NCBI RefSeq assembly: GCF_015207825.1
Contig: NZ_JADEWC010000018.1
Location: forward strand, 1-64,000
Direction: 5' to 3'
Source of the DNA: Cyanobacterium stanieri LEGE 03274
GTDB taxonomy: Bacteria; Cyanobacteriota; Cyanobacteriia; Cyanobacteriales; Cyanobacteriaceae
DNA: 64,000 bases
Shown here: positions 1 to 8,209 of the stretch, piece by piece
Numbering within the stretch: position 1 is the first letter of the stretch
Layout of the letters: every line of letters starts with the position of its first letter
The notes under the pieces: generated by a model
Database searches by the model: none
What the model saw: the letters and a program-made list of their open reading frames with translations, nothing else
Told to the model about the DNA's origin: nothing
Position numbers and translations under genes: made by a program

Positions 1-117
1 TACTAATATAACTAACTCTCCTCAAAATGGCAACTTTTTCTCGAAACTTTTTTTCAACTTCTGTCACAACTGTTACATATTAAGGCTTTTGACCTTTCAA
101 TCTTTTTTTCTTTTCGC

Positions 118-130
118 TGGGCATCGCCCA
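118..130. repeat. Small GGGC/GCCC hairpin after the permease gene
   Basis: The sequence TGGGCATCGCCCA folds into a 5-bp stem with a 3-nt loop, 16 bases past the stop of the minus-strand permease gene. No U-run follows it on the minus strand, so it is not a standard terminator. A similar GGTGGGC/GCCCACC palindrome lies after the SQR gene at 10072-10088, so this is probably a dispersed repeat. Confidence 0.4.
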
Positions 131-146
131 CTTTACGGGTTTAAAT

Positions 147-1004
147 TTATTCTTTGGTGATAAGAATTTGGATATAAACGAGGAGAAAGGCTATTAATAA
201 TAAGATGCTGGTGGCTGCTGCGGCATAACCGAAGTTAAATTGTCTAAATGCTTGTTGATATATATAGTAAGCGAGGATATTGGTGCTGTTGGCTGGGCCG
301 CCGTTAGTCATAACGTATATTTGTTCAAAAGAGCGGAAGGTAAAGATGGAGGTGGTGATGATACAAAAAATTAGGGTTGGTTTTAATCCTGGGATGGTTA
401 TATATAAAAATTTTCCCAATGAATCTGCACCGTCTAGTTCGGCGGCTTCGTATCGTGATTTGGGGATGGCTTGTAATCCTGCTAGGAATACGACGAGGTT
501 GAAGCCGATTTGTCGCCATGTACTGAATAAAATAATAATGGGCATTGCCCAGAGGGGACTATTGAGCCAAGAGATGGGGGTAATGTTTATTTGTTGAAGT
601 AGTTGGTTAACTGGACCGTTGTTTTGGAATAGCCAACGAAATCCTAAGCCCATGGCAACGAGGGAGGTTATGGAGGGAATAAAGTAGCTGGTACGAAAGA
701 AACTTCTAAGGATAATTTTTTGGTTGAGGAGAACGGCGAGAAGTAGGGGGATGATAATACTGGGGATGATGCTGGTGATGGAGAAGTAGATGGTATTGAT
801 GATAATTTGGGCGAAGTCGGAGTCAATGATTAGTCGTCGATAGTTATTGATTCCAATCCATTGGGTGGAGGTTAGGTTTCCATTGGTGAAGCTGAGATAG
901 ATTAGGTAGAGGATGGGGATAAAGAGAAAGATGGTGAGAAGAGTTAGGGCAGGGCTAAGGAATAACCATGGGGTGATTTTTGCTTTTAGTTTGTTAAGGC
1001 TCAT
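147..1004 (-). CDS. Sugar ABC transporter permease (MalF/UgpA type)
   Basis: This is an inner-membrane permease subunit of a binding-protein-dependent carbohydrate importer (285 aa, normal for the family). Six hydrophobic segments are visible, the first at about residues 12-38. The cytoplasmic EAA loop that docks with the ATPase is clear at residues 186-194 (EAAELDGAD). The N-terminal WLFLSPAL segment and the GPVNQLL stretch are typical of the MalF/UgpA/LacF branch. The second permease and the binding protein are not in the window; they may lie beyond its left edge, downstream on this strand. The substrate cannot be told from the sequence; a glucosylglycerol, trehalose or maltose-type sugar is possible. 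The start codon has only a weak purine-rich region upstream. Confidence 0.85.
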   Translation of the reverse strand: MSLNKLKAKITPWLFLSPALTLLTIFLFIPILYLIYLSFTNGNLTSTQWIGINNYRRLIIDSDFAQIIINTIYFSITSIIPSIIIPLLLAVLLNQKIILRSFFRTSYFIPSITSLVAMGLGFRWLFQNNGPVNQLLQQINITPISWLNSPLWAMPIIILFSTWRQIGFNLVVFLAGLQAIPKSRYEAAELDGADSLGKFLYITIPGLKPTLIFCIITTSIFTFRSFEQIYVMTNGGPANSTNILAYYIYQQAFRQFNFGYAAAATSILLLIAFLLVYIQILITKE

Positions 1005-1065
1005 GGTGTTGTTAAGGGTTACAATTCTCCCAAAATTTTGCGATTTGGGGGGCTTAATCGTTAGT

Positions 1066-1101
1066 AAATCCCCCCTAGCACCCCTTAATAAGGGGGGATT
1101 T
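1066..1101. repeat. Dispersed palindrome AAATCCCCCCT...AGGGGGGATTT
   Basis: An 11-bp perfect inverted repeat with a 14-nt loop lies between the divergently spaced ends of the permease and tldD genes. Palindromes of this kind (AAATCCCCCC with AGGGGGGATTT) are widespread in cyanobacterial intergenic DNA. It can form a very stable hairpin, but no U-run follows on either strand. Confidence 0.6.
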
Positions 1102-1157
1102 CCTATGGTAGTGATTTATCCGAAATTAATATAGGAGGATAAAAGTTTTTATATTAA

Positions 1158-1173
1158 AAGGGCTAAAGCCCTT
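1158..1173. repeat. Palindrome AAGGGCTAAAGCCCTT
   Basis: This 16-bp hairpin sequence is followed by ACTACGG, 24 bases past the tldD stop codon. The combination of a GGGCT/AGCCC hairpin with TACTACG is a recurrent intergenic repeat in cyanobacteria. On the minus strand the run ATATAAAAAC follows, which is not a good terminator tail. Confidence 0.5.
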
Positions 1174-1196
1174 ACTACGGAACTTATTATCAGTTT

Positions 1197-2666
1197 TTAT
1201 CTTCCGCCTACGGTGATGGAGTCAACTTTGATATGGGGTTGTCCTACGGTTACATAGACGCTACCGCTTACGGAACCACAGAATCCTGCTGCTAGTCCTA
1301 AGTCTTGGGATGACATGGAGATTTTTTTCATGATTTCTTTGGCTTCTCCGATGAGGGTTGCTCCTTTTAGGGGTTTAGTTATTTTGCCGTTTTCGACTAG
1401 GTAGGCTTCGTCAACTCCGAAGTTAAATTCTCCTGTGGGGCCGACGCTTCCTCCGCCCATTTTTTTGCAATAGATTCCTTTATCAATGGAGGAGAAAAGG
1501 TTATCTAGGGTATATTCTCCGGGGGCAATATAGGTGTTGCGCATACGGGAGGCGGCAGCATAACTATAGTTACTTCTTCTGCCGCTACCTGTGCGGGGAT
1601 GTCCTGTGCGTATGGATCCTGCTCTGTCGGCTATGAAGTTTTTGAGGATGCCGTTTTCGATGAGTAGGGTGCGCTGGGTGGGCATTCCTTCGTCGTCCAT
1701 GTCGATGGTACCAAAGGCTTTGTCGGATAGTCCTTCATCCCATGCGGTGAGGTTTTCATGGGCTATTTTTTCTCCTTTTTTATCGATGAATGGGGTACTT
1801 TTTCTCTCGATTTGGGTGGTTTCGAGGAGGTGTCCACAGGCTTCGTGGAAGATTACTCCGCCGAATTGGTTTGCCATGATAATGGGATATTGTCCTGATT
1901 CGACGTAGTCGGCGTAGAGCATTTTTCCTGCGGATTCGGCTACTTCTTCGGCTACGTTTTGATAGTTCCACTGGCGGAGAAAGTCGGGGTTACTGGTGTC
2001 TCCGTCTCTTTTGCCTATGGAGGAGCGATTTTGTCCATCGGCGCATAGCAGGTTATAGCCTACGGATTGGGTTAGTCTGATGTCTCGGGCGAAAGTTCCG
2101 TCGGTGGAGGCGACTAATATTTCTTGCCAGTCTCTGAAGTAGGCGGCACGGCGCGATCGCACTTTAGAGGCTTTTTTTTCGATAAATTGATTGGCACTTA
2201 ATAGGATGTCGCCCATTTCTTGCATATTACTGCATTGACTTAACCATGTGTCTTTATTTTTGAGGGTGGCGTAGTCTCTGAAGAGTTCGAGATTAATTTC
2301 GGGTATGAAGGCTGAACCTTGGGGAATGTTTAAACCAAGGATGGAGAGGGCTTTTTCTAGGGCTTGTTTTAATCCATTAAAGGTTAAATCGTTGGTACTA
2401 ACGTAACAGTCTGCTTTTCCTCTAAATACTCTTACCCCTGCCCCTGTGGCTAGTCTGGGAGTAATGCTGGTGATGGTGTCGTCTTCGGCTAAACAGTTAA
2501 TGTAGTTGGATTTTTCGAGGAAAAATTCTACAAAATCGGCTCCTGCGGCTCTACCCATGCCTAGTAGGGTGGAGAGGGGTTGTTGCCATGAGATGTCGAA
2601 GCGATCGCCCTTGGGCTGATATGATAGGTTAGGTATTTCTTTGGAAATCAATAGTGTTGGTGACAT
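1197..2666 (-). CDS. tldD: TldD-family zinc metalloprotease
   Basis: This protein is a TldD/PmbA-family peptidase (489 aa; E. coli TldD is about 480). In other bacteria TldD pairs with PmbA (TldE) as a heterodimeric protease that degrades unfolded peptides and matures small peptides. The zinc-binding HExxxH motif is visible at residues 274-279 (HEACGH), followed by the conserved glycine-rich C-terminal region ([18 protein letters not shown]-like, then [16 protein letters not shown]). It appears full length. PmbA is not adjacent. The gene is monocistronic here, with a repeat-rich 192-bp gap before the permease gene. Confidence 0.9.
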   Translation of the reverse strand: MSPTLLISKEIPNLSYQPKGDRFDISWQQPLSTLLGMGRAAGADFVEFFLEKSNYINCLAEDDTITSITPRLATGAGVRVFRGKADCYVSTNDLTFNGLKQALEKALSILGLNIPQGSAFIPEINLELFRDYATLKNKDTWLSQCSNMQEMGDILLSANQFIEKKASKVRSRRAAYFRDWQEILVASTDGTFARDIRLTQSVGYNLLCADGQNRSSIGKRDGDTSNPDFLRQWNYQNVAEEVAESAGKMLYADYVESGQYPIIMANQFGGVIFHEACGHLLETTQIERKSTPFIDKKGEKIAHENLTAWDEGLSDKAFGTIDMDDEGMPTQRTLLIENGILKNFIADRAGSIRTGHPRTGSGRRSNYSYAAASRMRNTYIAPGEYTLDNLFSSIDKGIYCKKMGGGSVGPTGEFNFGVDEAYLVENGKITKPLKGATLIGEAKEIMKKISMSSQDLGLAAGFCGSVSGSVYVTVGQPHIKVDSITVGGR

Positions 2667-2802
2667 AGATTACGTTAACTGACTTTGTTAAATACCATTA
2701 TATAGTTAGGAGTTATGTAAACTGTGGAGTTATGGAAGCAGGGAACAGGGAATGGGGAACAGGGAATAGTTAAATTTATTACACTGTCCATTTTGAAAAT
2801 TT

Positions 2803-2837
2803 TAATTATCAATTGTCCATTGTTAATTGTCAATTAT
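2803..2837. repeat. CAATTGTCCATTG-type intergenic repeat
   Basis: The tract contains CAATTGTCCATTG and GTCAATTA units. Related tracts occur at 4952-4982, 36848-36879 and 38744-38769. The sequence just before it (2738-2770) is a run of GGGAACAGGGAATGGGGAA units, also repeated near 4918 and 36756. Both are low-complexity repeat families scattered between genes. Confidence 0.6.
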
Positions 2838-2846
2838 CCTCCCCCC

Positions 2847-2876
2847 TTGTCAAAAGAGTAAGGTATATAAGATAAT
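2847..2876 (+). promoter_or_regulatory. Likely sigma-70 promoter for rpmG-rpsR
   Basis: TTGTCA at 2847-2852 and GATAAT at 2871-2876 are separated by 18 bp and lie about 50 bases upstream of the rpmG start. A second TATAAA-like box follows at about 2888. No transcript data are available; this is a sequence match only. Confidence 0.45.
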
Positions 2877-2924
2877 AGTAGATTGTGTATAAAATTACTG
2901 TTATAGTAACTATAAGCTAAAACC

Positions 2925-3119
2925 ATGGCAAGTAAAAAAGGCGTTCGCATTATCATTACATTAGAGTGTACGGAATGTCGTACCAATCCTGACAAACGCT
3001 CTAAGGGTGTATCTCGTTACACCACTATGAAAAATAGACGTAATACCACTGGCAGAATGGAACTTAAAAAATTCTGTACTCACTGCAACAAGCACACTAT
3101 CCACAAGGAAATTAAATAG
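2925..3119 (+). CDS. rpmG: 50S ribosomal protein L33
   Basis: L33 is a small basic protein of the large ribosomal subunit (64 aa). The N-terminus [18 protein letters not shown], the [11 protein letters not shown] segment and a C-terminal CxxC pair (FCTHCNKH) are diagnostic. The four cysteines (two CxxC pairs) indicate the zinc-binding C+ form. rpsR follows 56 bp downstream on the same strand, the usual cyanobacterial and plastid rpl33-rps18 order, so the two genes are probably co-transcribed. Confidence 0.97.
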   Translation: MASKKGVRIIITLECTECRTNPDKRSKGVSRYTTMKNRRNTTGRMELKKFCTHCNKHTIHKEIK

Positions 3120-3175
3120 TTTAGTTTCCAGTTTTAATTTGAATAAATAAATAGTAAGTATTTAAAGATTAGATT

Positions 3176-3391
3176 ATGGCTTATTTTCGCAAAAGATTAT
3201 CTCCTATTCCTCCTAGTCAAGAGATTGATTACAAGGATTTAGAACTTTTACACAAGTTTGTAACTGAAAGAGGTAAAATGTTACCTCGTCGTATCACTGG
3301 ATTGACTGCCCACCAACAAAGAGAGTTAACTAGAGCGGTTAAAAAGGCTCGTTTGTTGGCTTTATTGCCTTTTATCAACGTGGAAGGTTAA
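3176..3391 (+). CDS. rpsR: 30S ribosomal protein S18
   Basis: S18 is a small-subunit ribosomal protein (71 aa) that pairs with S6 near the platform. The hallmark segments are visible: [27 protein letters not shown] followed by [21 protein letters not shown] in two blocks. It is full length. It is the second gene of an rpmG-rpsR operon and converges on rimI, with only 18 bp between the two stop codons. That short gap is filled by a TGGGTGTTGGGTGTTAGG repeat. Confidence 0.97.
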   Translation: MAYFRKRLSPIPPSQEIDYKDLELLHKFVTERGKMLPRRITGLTAHQQRELTRAVKKARLLALLPFINVEG

Positions 3392-3409
3392 TCTTTTGGG
3401 TGTTGGGTG

Positions 3410-3874
3410 TTAGGTTAATTTTTTCCAAAAGATTAGGGCATCTGCCCCAGTGGCTTGATAGTATTTTTTTCTTCTTCCTGCTAGGGCAAAACCAAATTTT
3501 TCGTAAAGTGCGATCGCACTTTGATTATGTTCACTAACTTCGAGAGTTGCTCTTTCTAACCCTTTTTCTTTTGCTTGTTTTAGTAATTTTTCTAATAACA
3601 TTTTGCCTAATCCTTGTCTTTGAAAATCAGGATGAATGGCTAAAATGGTCACATGGGCTTCTTCTACAATTGCCCAAAAACAGCCTAAACCGATTATTTT
3701 TTCTTCATTTTTTATATCGGTAGTAATAATTAATAGGGTACTATTAGGGCTCTCTATTTCTCTTTTATAACCTTCTAAACTCCACAATCCACCGAAACAA
3801 ATTTGATCTAATTCGATAACTTCTGATAAGTGTTTTTCGGTTAAGGGTTGCAGTTTTATAGTTGTTAATGACAT
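3410..3874 (-). CDS. rimI: Ribosomal protein S18-alanine N-acetyltransferase (GNAT)
   Basis: This is a GNAT-fold acetyltransferase (154 aa). RimI proteins acetylate the N-terminal alanine of S18. Visible features are the N-terminal LTEKHLSEVIELDQICF segment, the acetyl-CoA loop QRQGLGKMLLEKLL and the C-terminal NQSAIALYEKFGFALAGRRKKYY, all typical of RimI. It sits next to rpsR, its expected substrate gene, on the opposite strand. The TAA stop codon falls at the edge of a TAACACC-type heptamer repeat, so the repeat may have set the exact C-terminus. Confidence 0.85.
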   Translation of the reverse strand: MSLTTIKLQPLTEKHLSEVIELDQICFGGLWSLEGYKREIESPNSTLLIITTDIKNEEKIIGLGCFWAIVEEAHVTILAIHPDFQRQGLGKMLLEKLLKQAKEKGLERATLEVSEHNQSAIALYEKFGFALAGRRKKYYQATGADALIFWKKLT

Positions 3875-3914
3875 AAATAACCTCGTTTAGGGATAATAAT
3901 TTCGATATGGTAGG

Positions 3915-3934
3915 GGACGTAGCATGCTACGTCC
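3915..3934. repeat. 20-bp perfect palindrome GGACGTAGCATGCTACGTCC
   Basis: A perfect palindrome of 20 bases lies upstream of rimI, between it and the ABC ATPase gene. A diverged relative (GGGACGTG, loop, CATGTCCC) lies at 57617-57638 after the fbp gene. GGACGTAGC-type palindromes are common cyanobacterial intergenic repeats. It has no U-run. Confidence 0.6.
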
Positions 3935-3971
3935 GTACAGGCTTATGGTTGCAGGTTTAATTTTTTTATCC

Positions 3972-4868
3972 CTATTCCACATTTTGAGTAACTTCAAGAT
4001 AAATATGATCAAGATTGACAGGTTGACGGGTAATAGAAGTTAAATTGATGTGATCAAAATACTTGATTAACTCCTCTAAGGGTAAAGTTTCAGGTAATAA
4101 AAAAGCTAAGTCTCCCCCATAGTAACGATGTTGAAAACCCTTTTCTTGAGCTTTGAGAATTGCCTTTTCCTCCTCATCAGTTTTAATGATAATAATTTCT
4201 TGGGCAGGAACTTTTTTCCTTAACTCTTCTAATGTCCCCTCCGCAATGATTTCACCGTTTTTGATAATCCCGATGCGATCGCACAGTTTTTGAGCTTCAT
4301 CCAATAGGTGAGTAGTTAAAAGAATAGTCATTCCCTCTTCTCTCAAACTGGTGATTAACTGCCAAATTTCATACCTCGCCTCAATATCTAATCCCGTGGT
4401 GGGTTCGTCTAAAATCAATAACTTAGGATTATGAATCAACGCCACCGCAATATTAACCCTCCGTTGCATACCACCACTAAGGGTATCCACCGCATTATCT
4501 TTGCGATCTAATAAATTAACCCCTTGCAAACAGTGATTAATAGCCGATTTTAACTTAGTCCTTTTTAAACCGTAAATCTTGCCAAAAAAAGATAAATTTT
4601 CCGCACAACTGAGGCTCGGGTATAACAAATTTTCTTGAGGAGCTACACCCAATGAATACTTACTTTTAGCCGACAAATTTTCCCCATTAATATTTACAAG
4701 ACCATCATCATAATTCAACAAACCGCAGATAATATTAATAGTAGTTGTTTTCCCCGCACCATTTGCCCCCAGTAAACCGTATATTTCCCCTTGTTTAATG
4801 TTGAGGTTTAAATCTTGTAAAACTGCTCGTTTTCCATAAAACTTAGTTAAATTTTTGATTTGCAACAT
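3972..4868 (-). CDS. ABC-2 type transporter ATP-binding protein
   Basis: This is the ATPase subunit of an ABC exporter (298 aa). Walker A is GANGAGKT at residues 34-41, the signature LSGGM at 130-134 and Walker B LILDE ending at residue 165, followed by the H-loop TTHLLDEA. After the nucleotide-binding domain comes a ~75-residue tail of the type found in CcmA/NatA-like ATPases. No permease gene is adjacent: rimI lies downstream and a 262-bp repeat-containing gap upstream. The partner must be encoded elsewhere and the substrate is unknown. The gene is complete with an ATG start. Confidence 0.85.
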   Translation of the reverse strand: MLQIKNLTKFYGKRAVLQDLNLNIKQGEIYGLLGANGAGKTTTINIICGLLNYDDGLVNINGENLSAKSKYSLGVAPQENLLYPSLSCAENLSFFGKIYGLKRTKLKSAINHCLQGVNLLDRKDNAVDTLSGGMQRRVNIAVALIHNPKLLILDEPTTGLDIEARYEIWQLITSLREEGMTILLTTHLLDEAQKLCDRIGIIKNGEIIAEGTLEELRKKVPAQEIIIIKTDEEEKAILKAQEKGFQHRYYGGDLAFLLPETLPLEELIKYFDHINLTSITRQPVNLDHIYLEVTQNVE

Positions 4869-4951
4869 TATCGATCCGAGAAAATAAACAATTCCATCAT
4901 AATATCAGTTATGGCTACAGGGAATGGGGAATAGGCAATGGGCAATAAAAT

Positions 4952-4982
4952 AATTGTCAATTGTCCATTGTCAATTGTTAAT
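4952..4982. repeat. CAATTGTCCATTG-type intergenic repeat
   Basis: The tract AATTGTCAATTGTCCATTG and continuation matches those at 2803, 36848 and 38744. It is preceded by GGGAATGGGGAATAGGCAATGG and followed by ATCCCGAATTGAGGTTA (about 4994-5012), which matches one end of the larger ~330-bp repeat module described around 48767. Confidence 0.55.
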
Positions 4983-5051
4983 TCTTCACACCCTTATCCC
5001 GAATTGAGGTTAATTTATAATTATAAACTGTTCCCCGTTCCCTATTCCCTC

Positions 5052-5089
5052 AAAAAAAAAGAGCTAGTGGATCAAAGTCCAACTAGCCC
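5052..5089 (-). terminator. Rho-independent terminator of the Ycf35 gene
   Basis: Read on the minus strand, GGGCTAGTTGG and CCACTAGCTC form a stem with an 8-nt loop, followed directly by nine T residues. It lies about 40 bases after the stop codon of the Ycf35 gene. Confidence 0.85.
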
Positions 5090-5130
5090 AAATGATTGAG
5101 AATACACTTTATTAGGTAAATGACTGGGGA

Positions 5131-5481
5131 TTACTGAAGAACCAACTTCACGTTAGCATTCTGTAAACCACGTTGTTTAACCTCTTCAAGGGTTTTATTA
5201 ACGGCATATTTTTGATTAATGGAGTTAATTAACTCAGTTTGGTTATGTTTCTTAGCAACGCCCCAAAGATCTGCAATTAAATCAAAACTACCATCAGCAT
5301 TACGAGACCAACCCAAATCGTACTCGCCTTCTAACACAGCGACGATGTCGGCACGAAGACGCTGACCATTGTAGCCACGTACATCTGCATCAGTTTTTAC
5401 GTTGATACCGAGATCCCGTAAAGAATTGGTGAGGATTTCCGCAGAAGAGATTTTGGTGCGTAGGGTGCTAAAATGAGACAT
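5131..5481 (-). CDS. ycf35: Ycf35 / DUF1257 family protein
   Basis: This is a conserved cyanobacterial and plastid protein (116 aa) of the DUF1257/Ycf35 family; its molecular function is not established. Visible features are the N-terminus MSHFSTLRTKI, a central RADIVAVLEGEYDLGW stretch and a C-terminal KQRGLQNANVKLVLQ. The gene follows ycf46 on the same strand, 146 bp apart, a neighbourhood that suggests a functional link with the AAA ATPase. The gap contains an 8-bp hairpin, and a strong terminator follows the gene. A GAGGAAAC ribosome-binding region precedes the start. Confidence 0.85.
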   Translation of the reverse strand: MSHFSTLRTKISSAEILTNSLRDLGINVKTDADVRGYNGQRLRADIVAVLEGEYDLGWSRNADGSFDLIADLWGVAKKHNQTELINSINQKYAVNKTLEEVKQRGLQNANVKLVLQ

Positions 5482-5561
5482 GGATGTTTCCTCCTAAGAG
5501 ATTAAAGACAACTGTTTAAAAATTTGATAAGATATGCACTTTGAGTGCTTTTGTTAAAACT

Positions 5562-5578
5562 GCTAGTGAATCACTAGC
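5562..5578. terminator. 8-bp hairpin between ycf46 and ycf35
   Basis: GCTAGTGA and TCACTAGC form a perfect 8-bp inverted repeat around one base, in the gap between the ycf46 stop and the ycf35 start. On the minus strand it is followed after two bases by TTTT, so it could act as a weak terminator or attenuator between the two genes, or as a processing site. A second G/C hairpin (GGGGG...CCCCC, 5594-5612) lies next to it. Confidence 0.45.
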
Positions 5579-5627
5579 CTTTCTCGGAAGTTCGGGGGAC
5601 TACTCCTCCCCCACCCGATGAAAGCCT

Positions 5628-7151
5628 TTAAAATTCCAGTCGCTGATATTCAGCAACGGAAGCTGAAGCAGGTCTGGCTCTTTTTCTAGCCCAGTCTCGT
5701 AGTGCTGTTACCTGTTCAGTCATGGTGCGAGATAGGGGCAAAGTACATTTCATGGCGGCGATAATGTCTAGTTGGGTAAACTCTCGCTCTTGGGCGAAAG
5801 CCTCATACATAGCGGCAATGATTGCTTGTTCTATCTCGGCTCCAGAAAAACCTTCTGATACATTTGCTAGTTGTGCGAGATCAAATCTTTCAATCTCATT
5901 TCTACGGTTGGTTAAATGTATCTTAAATATTGCTTCACGTTCTTGAGCATTGGGTAAGTCAACGAAAAAGATCTCATCAAATCTACCTTTACGCAAAAAC
6001 TCACTGGGTAATCTTTCGATACGGTTGGCGGTTGCCATTACAAAGACGGGGGAGTTTTTTTCTTGCATCCAAGTGAGGAATGAACCAAAGATACGGCTAG
6101 ATGTGCCACCATCGGAGTCGGCAGACCCACCACTACCGGCAAAGGCTTTATCTAGTTCGTCGATAAAGAGGATTGCAGGGGAAATGGATTCAGCGGTTTT
6201 AAGGGCATTACGAAGATTGGCTTCAGATTTGCCTACGGTGGAACCATCATAAACTCTGCCCATGTCCAACCTGAGTAGGGGTAAGCCCCACAATCTTGAG
6301 GTTGTTTTGGCGATTAAGGATTTACCGCAACCGGGTACACCTAATATAAGCATTCCTTTTGGTTGGGGAAGTCCATACTCTCTAGCTCTTTCGCTGAAGG
6401 CATCAGAACGCTGAGTTAACCAGTGTTTCAGCTCTTCTAGCCCTCCCACTGCGTCAATGGTTTTGTCTTCCTCTACATAGTCAAGGATACCGTTACGGCG
6501 AATTAGCTGTTTTTTCTCGGAGAGGACGATTTCGACTTCTTCCTCGGTGAGTTGTCCTGCTTTTACTTGGGCTTTTCGATAAACTTTTTGGGCTTCATCG
6601 ATGGTTAGTCCAAGGGCGGCACGAACTAATTTTTCTTTGACTTGGGGGAGAAGTTTCTTCTGGCGAGATTGCTGTAGAGCTTTATCTAATACGGTTTCTA
6701 GCTCGGAGGATTGGGGTAAGGGGAAATCCAACACCACAATGTCTTTTTCGAGTTCGATGGGTATTTTATGATAAGGCGACATCAAAATTATGGCTTTGTT
6801 TGTGCCTTTAAAGCTATAGATAGCATCTCTTAACCATCGGGTAACGGGGGGAGAGTCTAGGTAAGGGTGTAAATCTTTGAATATATAGATCCCGTCATCC
6901 TTTTGTCTGACTACCCATTCGATGGCCGCTTCTGGTGAAACTGTGTTATGTTGTACTCCCTGACGACCTTGGCTATTGTATTCTACAATGCCATGAGTTA
7001 CTGTCCACACGAATACTCGGCTTTTTTGCTCTTTCGTTTCTTGATCTCTGGCGATACGGGCGATCGCACTTTCGGCTCTTTCTTCTTCAGAAGTCACTAG
7101 ATAGATCAAAGGATATTGAGCTTTGATGAGAATATTTAACTCTTCTTTCAT
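5628..7151 (-). CDS. ycf46: AAA ATPase Ycf46
   Basis: This is the cyanobacterial and plastid AAA protein Ycf46 (507 aa). Residues 1-~230 are the family-specific N-terminal part, which starts LNILIKAQYPLIYLVTSEEE. The AAA module follows, with Walker A GVPGCGKS, Walker B LFIDELDK, sensor-1 ATANR and the arginine-finger region FLRKGRFDE. The Walker B motif has the catalytic acidic pair. Published work links Ycf46 to photosynthetic acclimation to inorganic carbon in cyanobacteria, but the mechanism is not settled. It is followed by ycf35 and preceded by a small RHH protein gene 41 bp upstream, so the three may form an operon. Confidence 0.9.
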   Translation of the reverse strand: MKEELNILIKAQYPLIYLVTSEEERAESAIARIARDQETKEQKSRVFVWTVTHGIVEYNSQGRQGVQHNTVSPEAAIEWVVRQKDDGIYIFKDLHPYLDSPPVTRWLRDAIYSFKGTNKAIILMSPYHKIPIELEKDIVVLDFPLPQSSELETVLDKALQQSRQKKLLPQVKEKLVRAALGLTIDEAQKVYRKAQVKAGQLTEEEVEIVLSEKKQLIRRNGILDYVEEDKTIDAVGGLEELKHWLTQRSDAFSERAREYGLPQPKGMLILGVPGCGKSLIAKTTSRLWGLPLLRLDMGRVYDGSTVGKSEANLRNALKTAESISPAILFIDELDKAFAGSGGSADSDGGTSSRIFGSFLTWMQEKNSPVFVMATANRIERLPSEFLRKGRFDEIFFVDLPNAQEREAIFKIHLTNRRNEIERFDLAQLANVSEGFSGAEIEQAIIAAMYEAFAQEREFTQLDIIAAMKCTLPLSRTMTEQVTALRDWARKRARPASASVAEYQRLEF

Positions 7152-7192
7152 TATGCCGACCTCGATTTAGTTTCTCAGTGTACTCAAATCTT

Positions 7193-7534
7193 CTAGCAGG
7201 GAATTAACTCTTCTTGGTCTGATGAATCTTCTAACTGAACACTATCACCGATTAAGGGAAATTCCTCATCCACAACAGTAGGTTGATTTTTCAAGGAGAC
7301 CATTTCACCATCACGCATCAACATGGGAGTGTCACATTCTGGACATACATGAATTTGGTGAGTCTTGCCATAACCTGCTTCAACTTCTTCCACGGTTTCC
7401 GGGTGTTTTAGATAAAAGTTAACGGCTTTTTCGACTAAGGCTGACATGGAGTCAGTGTCGATAGCTGCTTTTACTTTTAACTGTCGGTGCAGGTTTGGTG
7501 GTAAATATAGAGTAACTTTTTGCTTTTCTTGCAT
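7193..7534 (-). CDS. Small ribbon-helix-helix-like protein with a single CxxC
   Basis: This 113-aa protein starts with KVTLYLPPNLHRQLKVKAAI, the pattern of a ribbon-helix-helix DNA-binding or CopG-like fold: one strand followed by two helices, the second being SALVEKAVNFYLKHPE. The C-terminal half has one CxxC (VCPECDTPML), which could bind zinc only by dimerisation or another ligand, and an acidic tail. It lies 41 bp upstream of ycf46 on the same strand. It might be a transcriptional regulator of that operon or the cyanobacterial homologue of a plasmid-type antitoxin, but no toxin gene is adjacent. Function not recognised beyond the fold. Confidence 0.7.
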   Translation of the reverse strand: MQEKQKVTLYLPPNLHRQLKVKAAIDTDSMSALVEKAVNFYLKHPETVEEVEAGYGKTHQIHVCPECDTPMLMRDGEMVSLKNQPTVVDEEFPLIGDSVQLEDSSDQEELIPC

Positions 7535-7716
7535 ATTGGCTTATTTGATATGCCCAAGTGCTATGTGAACTACTTTAACTATTTTTTTTTATACTGTCAA
7601 GGCGTCATCCCATTTTGACAGCATAATTGTTACATTTCGTAACAATGTGAGGTAATTGGGGTAGAGTTGTTCTAAATTTTTGAACCTGATACCTAACACC
7701 TCAAACCAAGAACTAA

Positions 7717-8163
7717 TTATCTTTTTTGCGTAACATCAGTTATTATTTTTGCTTGTCTAGTATCATCATCATTAATACTTAGTTCTATTTGTAAATAATG
7801 GGAAGGTAAATGGGGTAATAATTCTGACCATTCGATGGCGGTGATGCCTGGTTCAACTTCTATGCCTTCCCAATAGGTTTGTAGGTGTAGTTGTTTAATT
7901 TCTTCTGGTTGAAGGCGATATAAATCGATGTGATAGAGGGGTAAACGTCCTTCTAAATATTCATTGATTAAAGTAAAAGTGGGAGAGGCGATCGCACCTT
8001 GGATGCCCAAACCAACCGCTAAGCCTTGAATAAAAGTAGTTTTACCAGCTCCCAAATTCCCTCGTAATAAGATAACCGTATTAGGACTTAAATCATCAGC
8101 TAGTGTTTGCCCTAACTTTCGGGTTTCTTGTTCATTTGCTAATAGAATTGTTTTTTCACCCAT
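7717..8163 (-). CDS. tsaE: tRNA t6A biosynthesis ATPase TsaE
   Basis: TsaE is the small P-loop ATPase (148 aa) that supports TsaB-TsaD in making N6-threonylcarbamoyladenosine on tRNAs decoding ANN codons. Walker A GNLGAGKTTF is near residues 35-44, the SPTFTLINEY switch and HIDLYRL follow, and ITAIEWSELLP contains the conserved glutamate. Length is normal. It lies between the CPA2 antiporter gene (46 bp upstream on the same strand) and the RHH gene. A YrdC-like (TsaC-type) gene occurs at 34132 but is divergent. Confidence 0.92.
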   Translation of the reverse strand: MGEKTILLANEQETRKLGQTLADDLSPNTVILLRGNLGAGKTTFIQGLAVGLGIQGAIASPTFTLINEYLEGRLPLYHIDLYRLQPEEIKQLHLQTYWEGIEVEPGITAIEWSELLPHLPSHYLQIELSINDDDTRQAKIITDVTQKR

Positions 8164-8209
8164 TTAGATTATCTAGAAATACTAAGATATTATTGTCAAA
8201 TTTTCTTAG

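Noticed and set aside
1591-1908. 105-codon open frame on the opposite strand within tldD, and similar frames within other genes
   Set aside because: These lie wholly inside well-supported genes and have no recognisable protein features.
7193-7534. Toxin-antitoxin module based on the RHH-like protein
   Set aside because: No small toxin-type gene is adjacent; the neighbours are ycf46 and tsaE.
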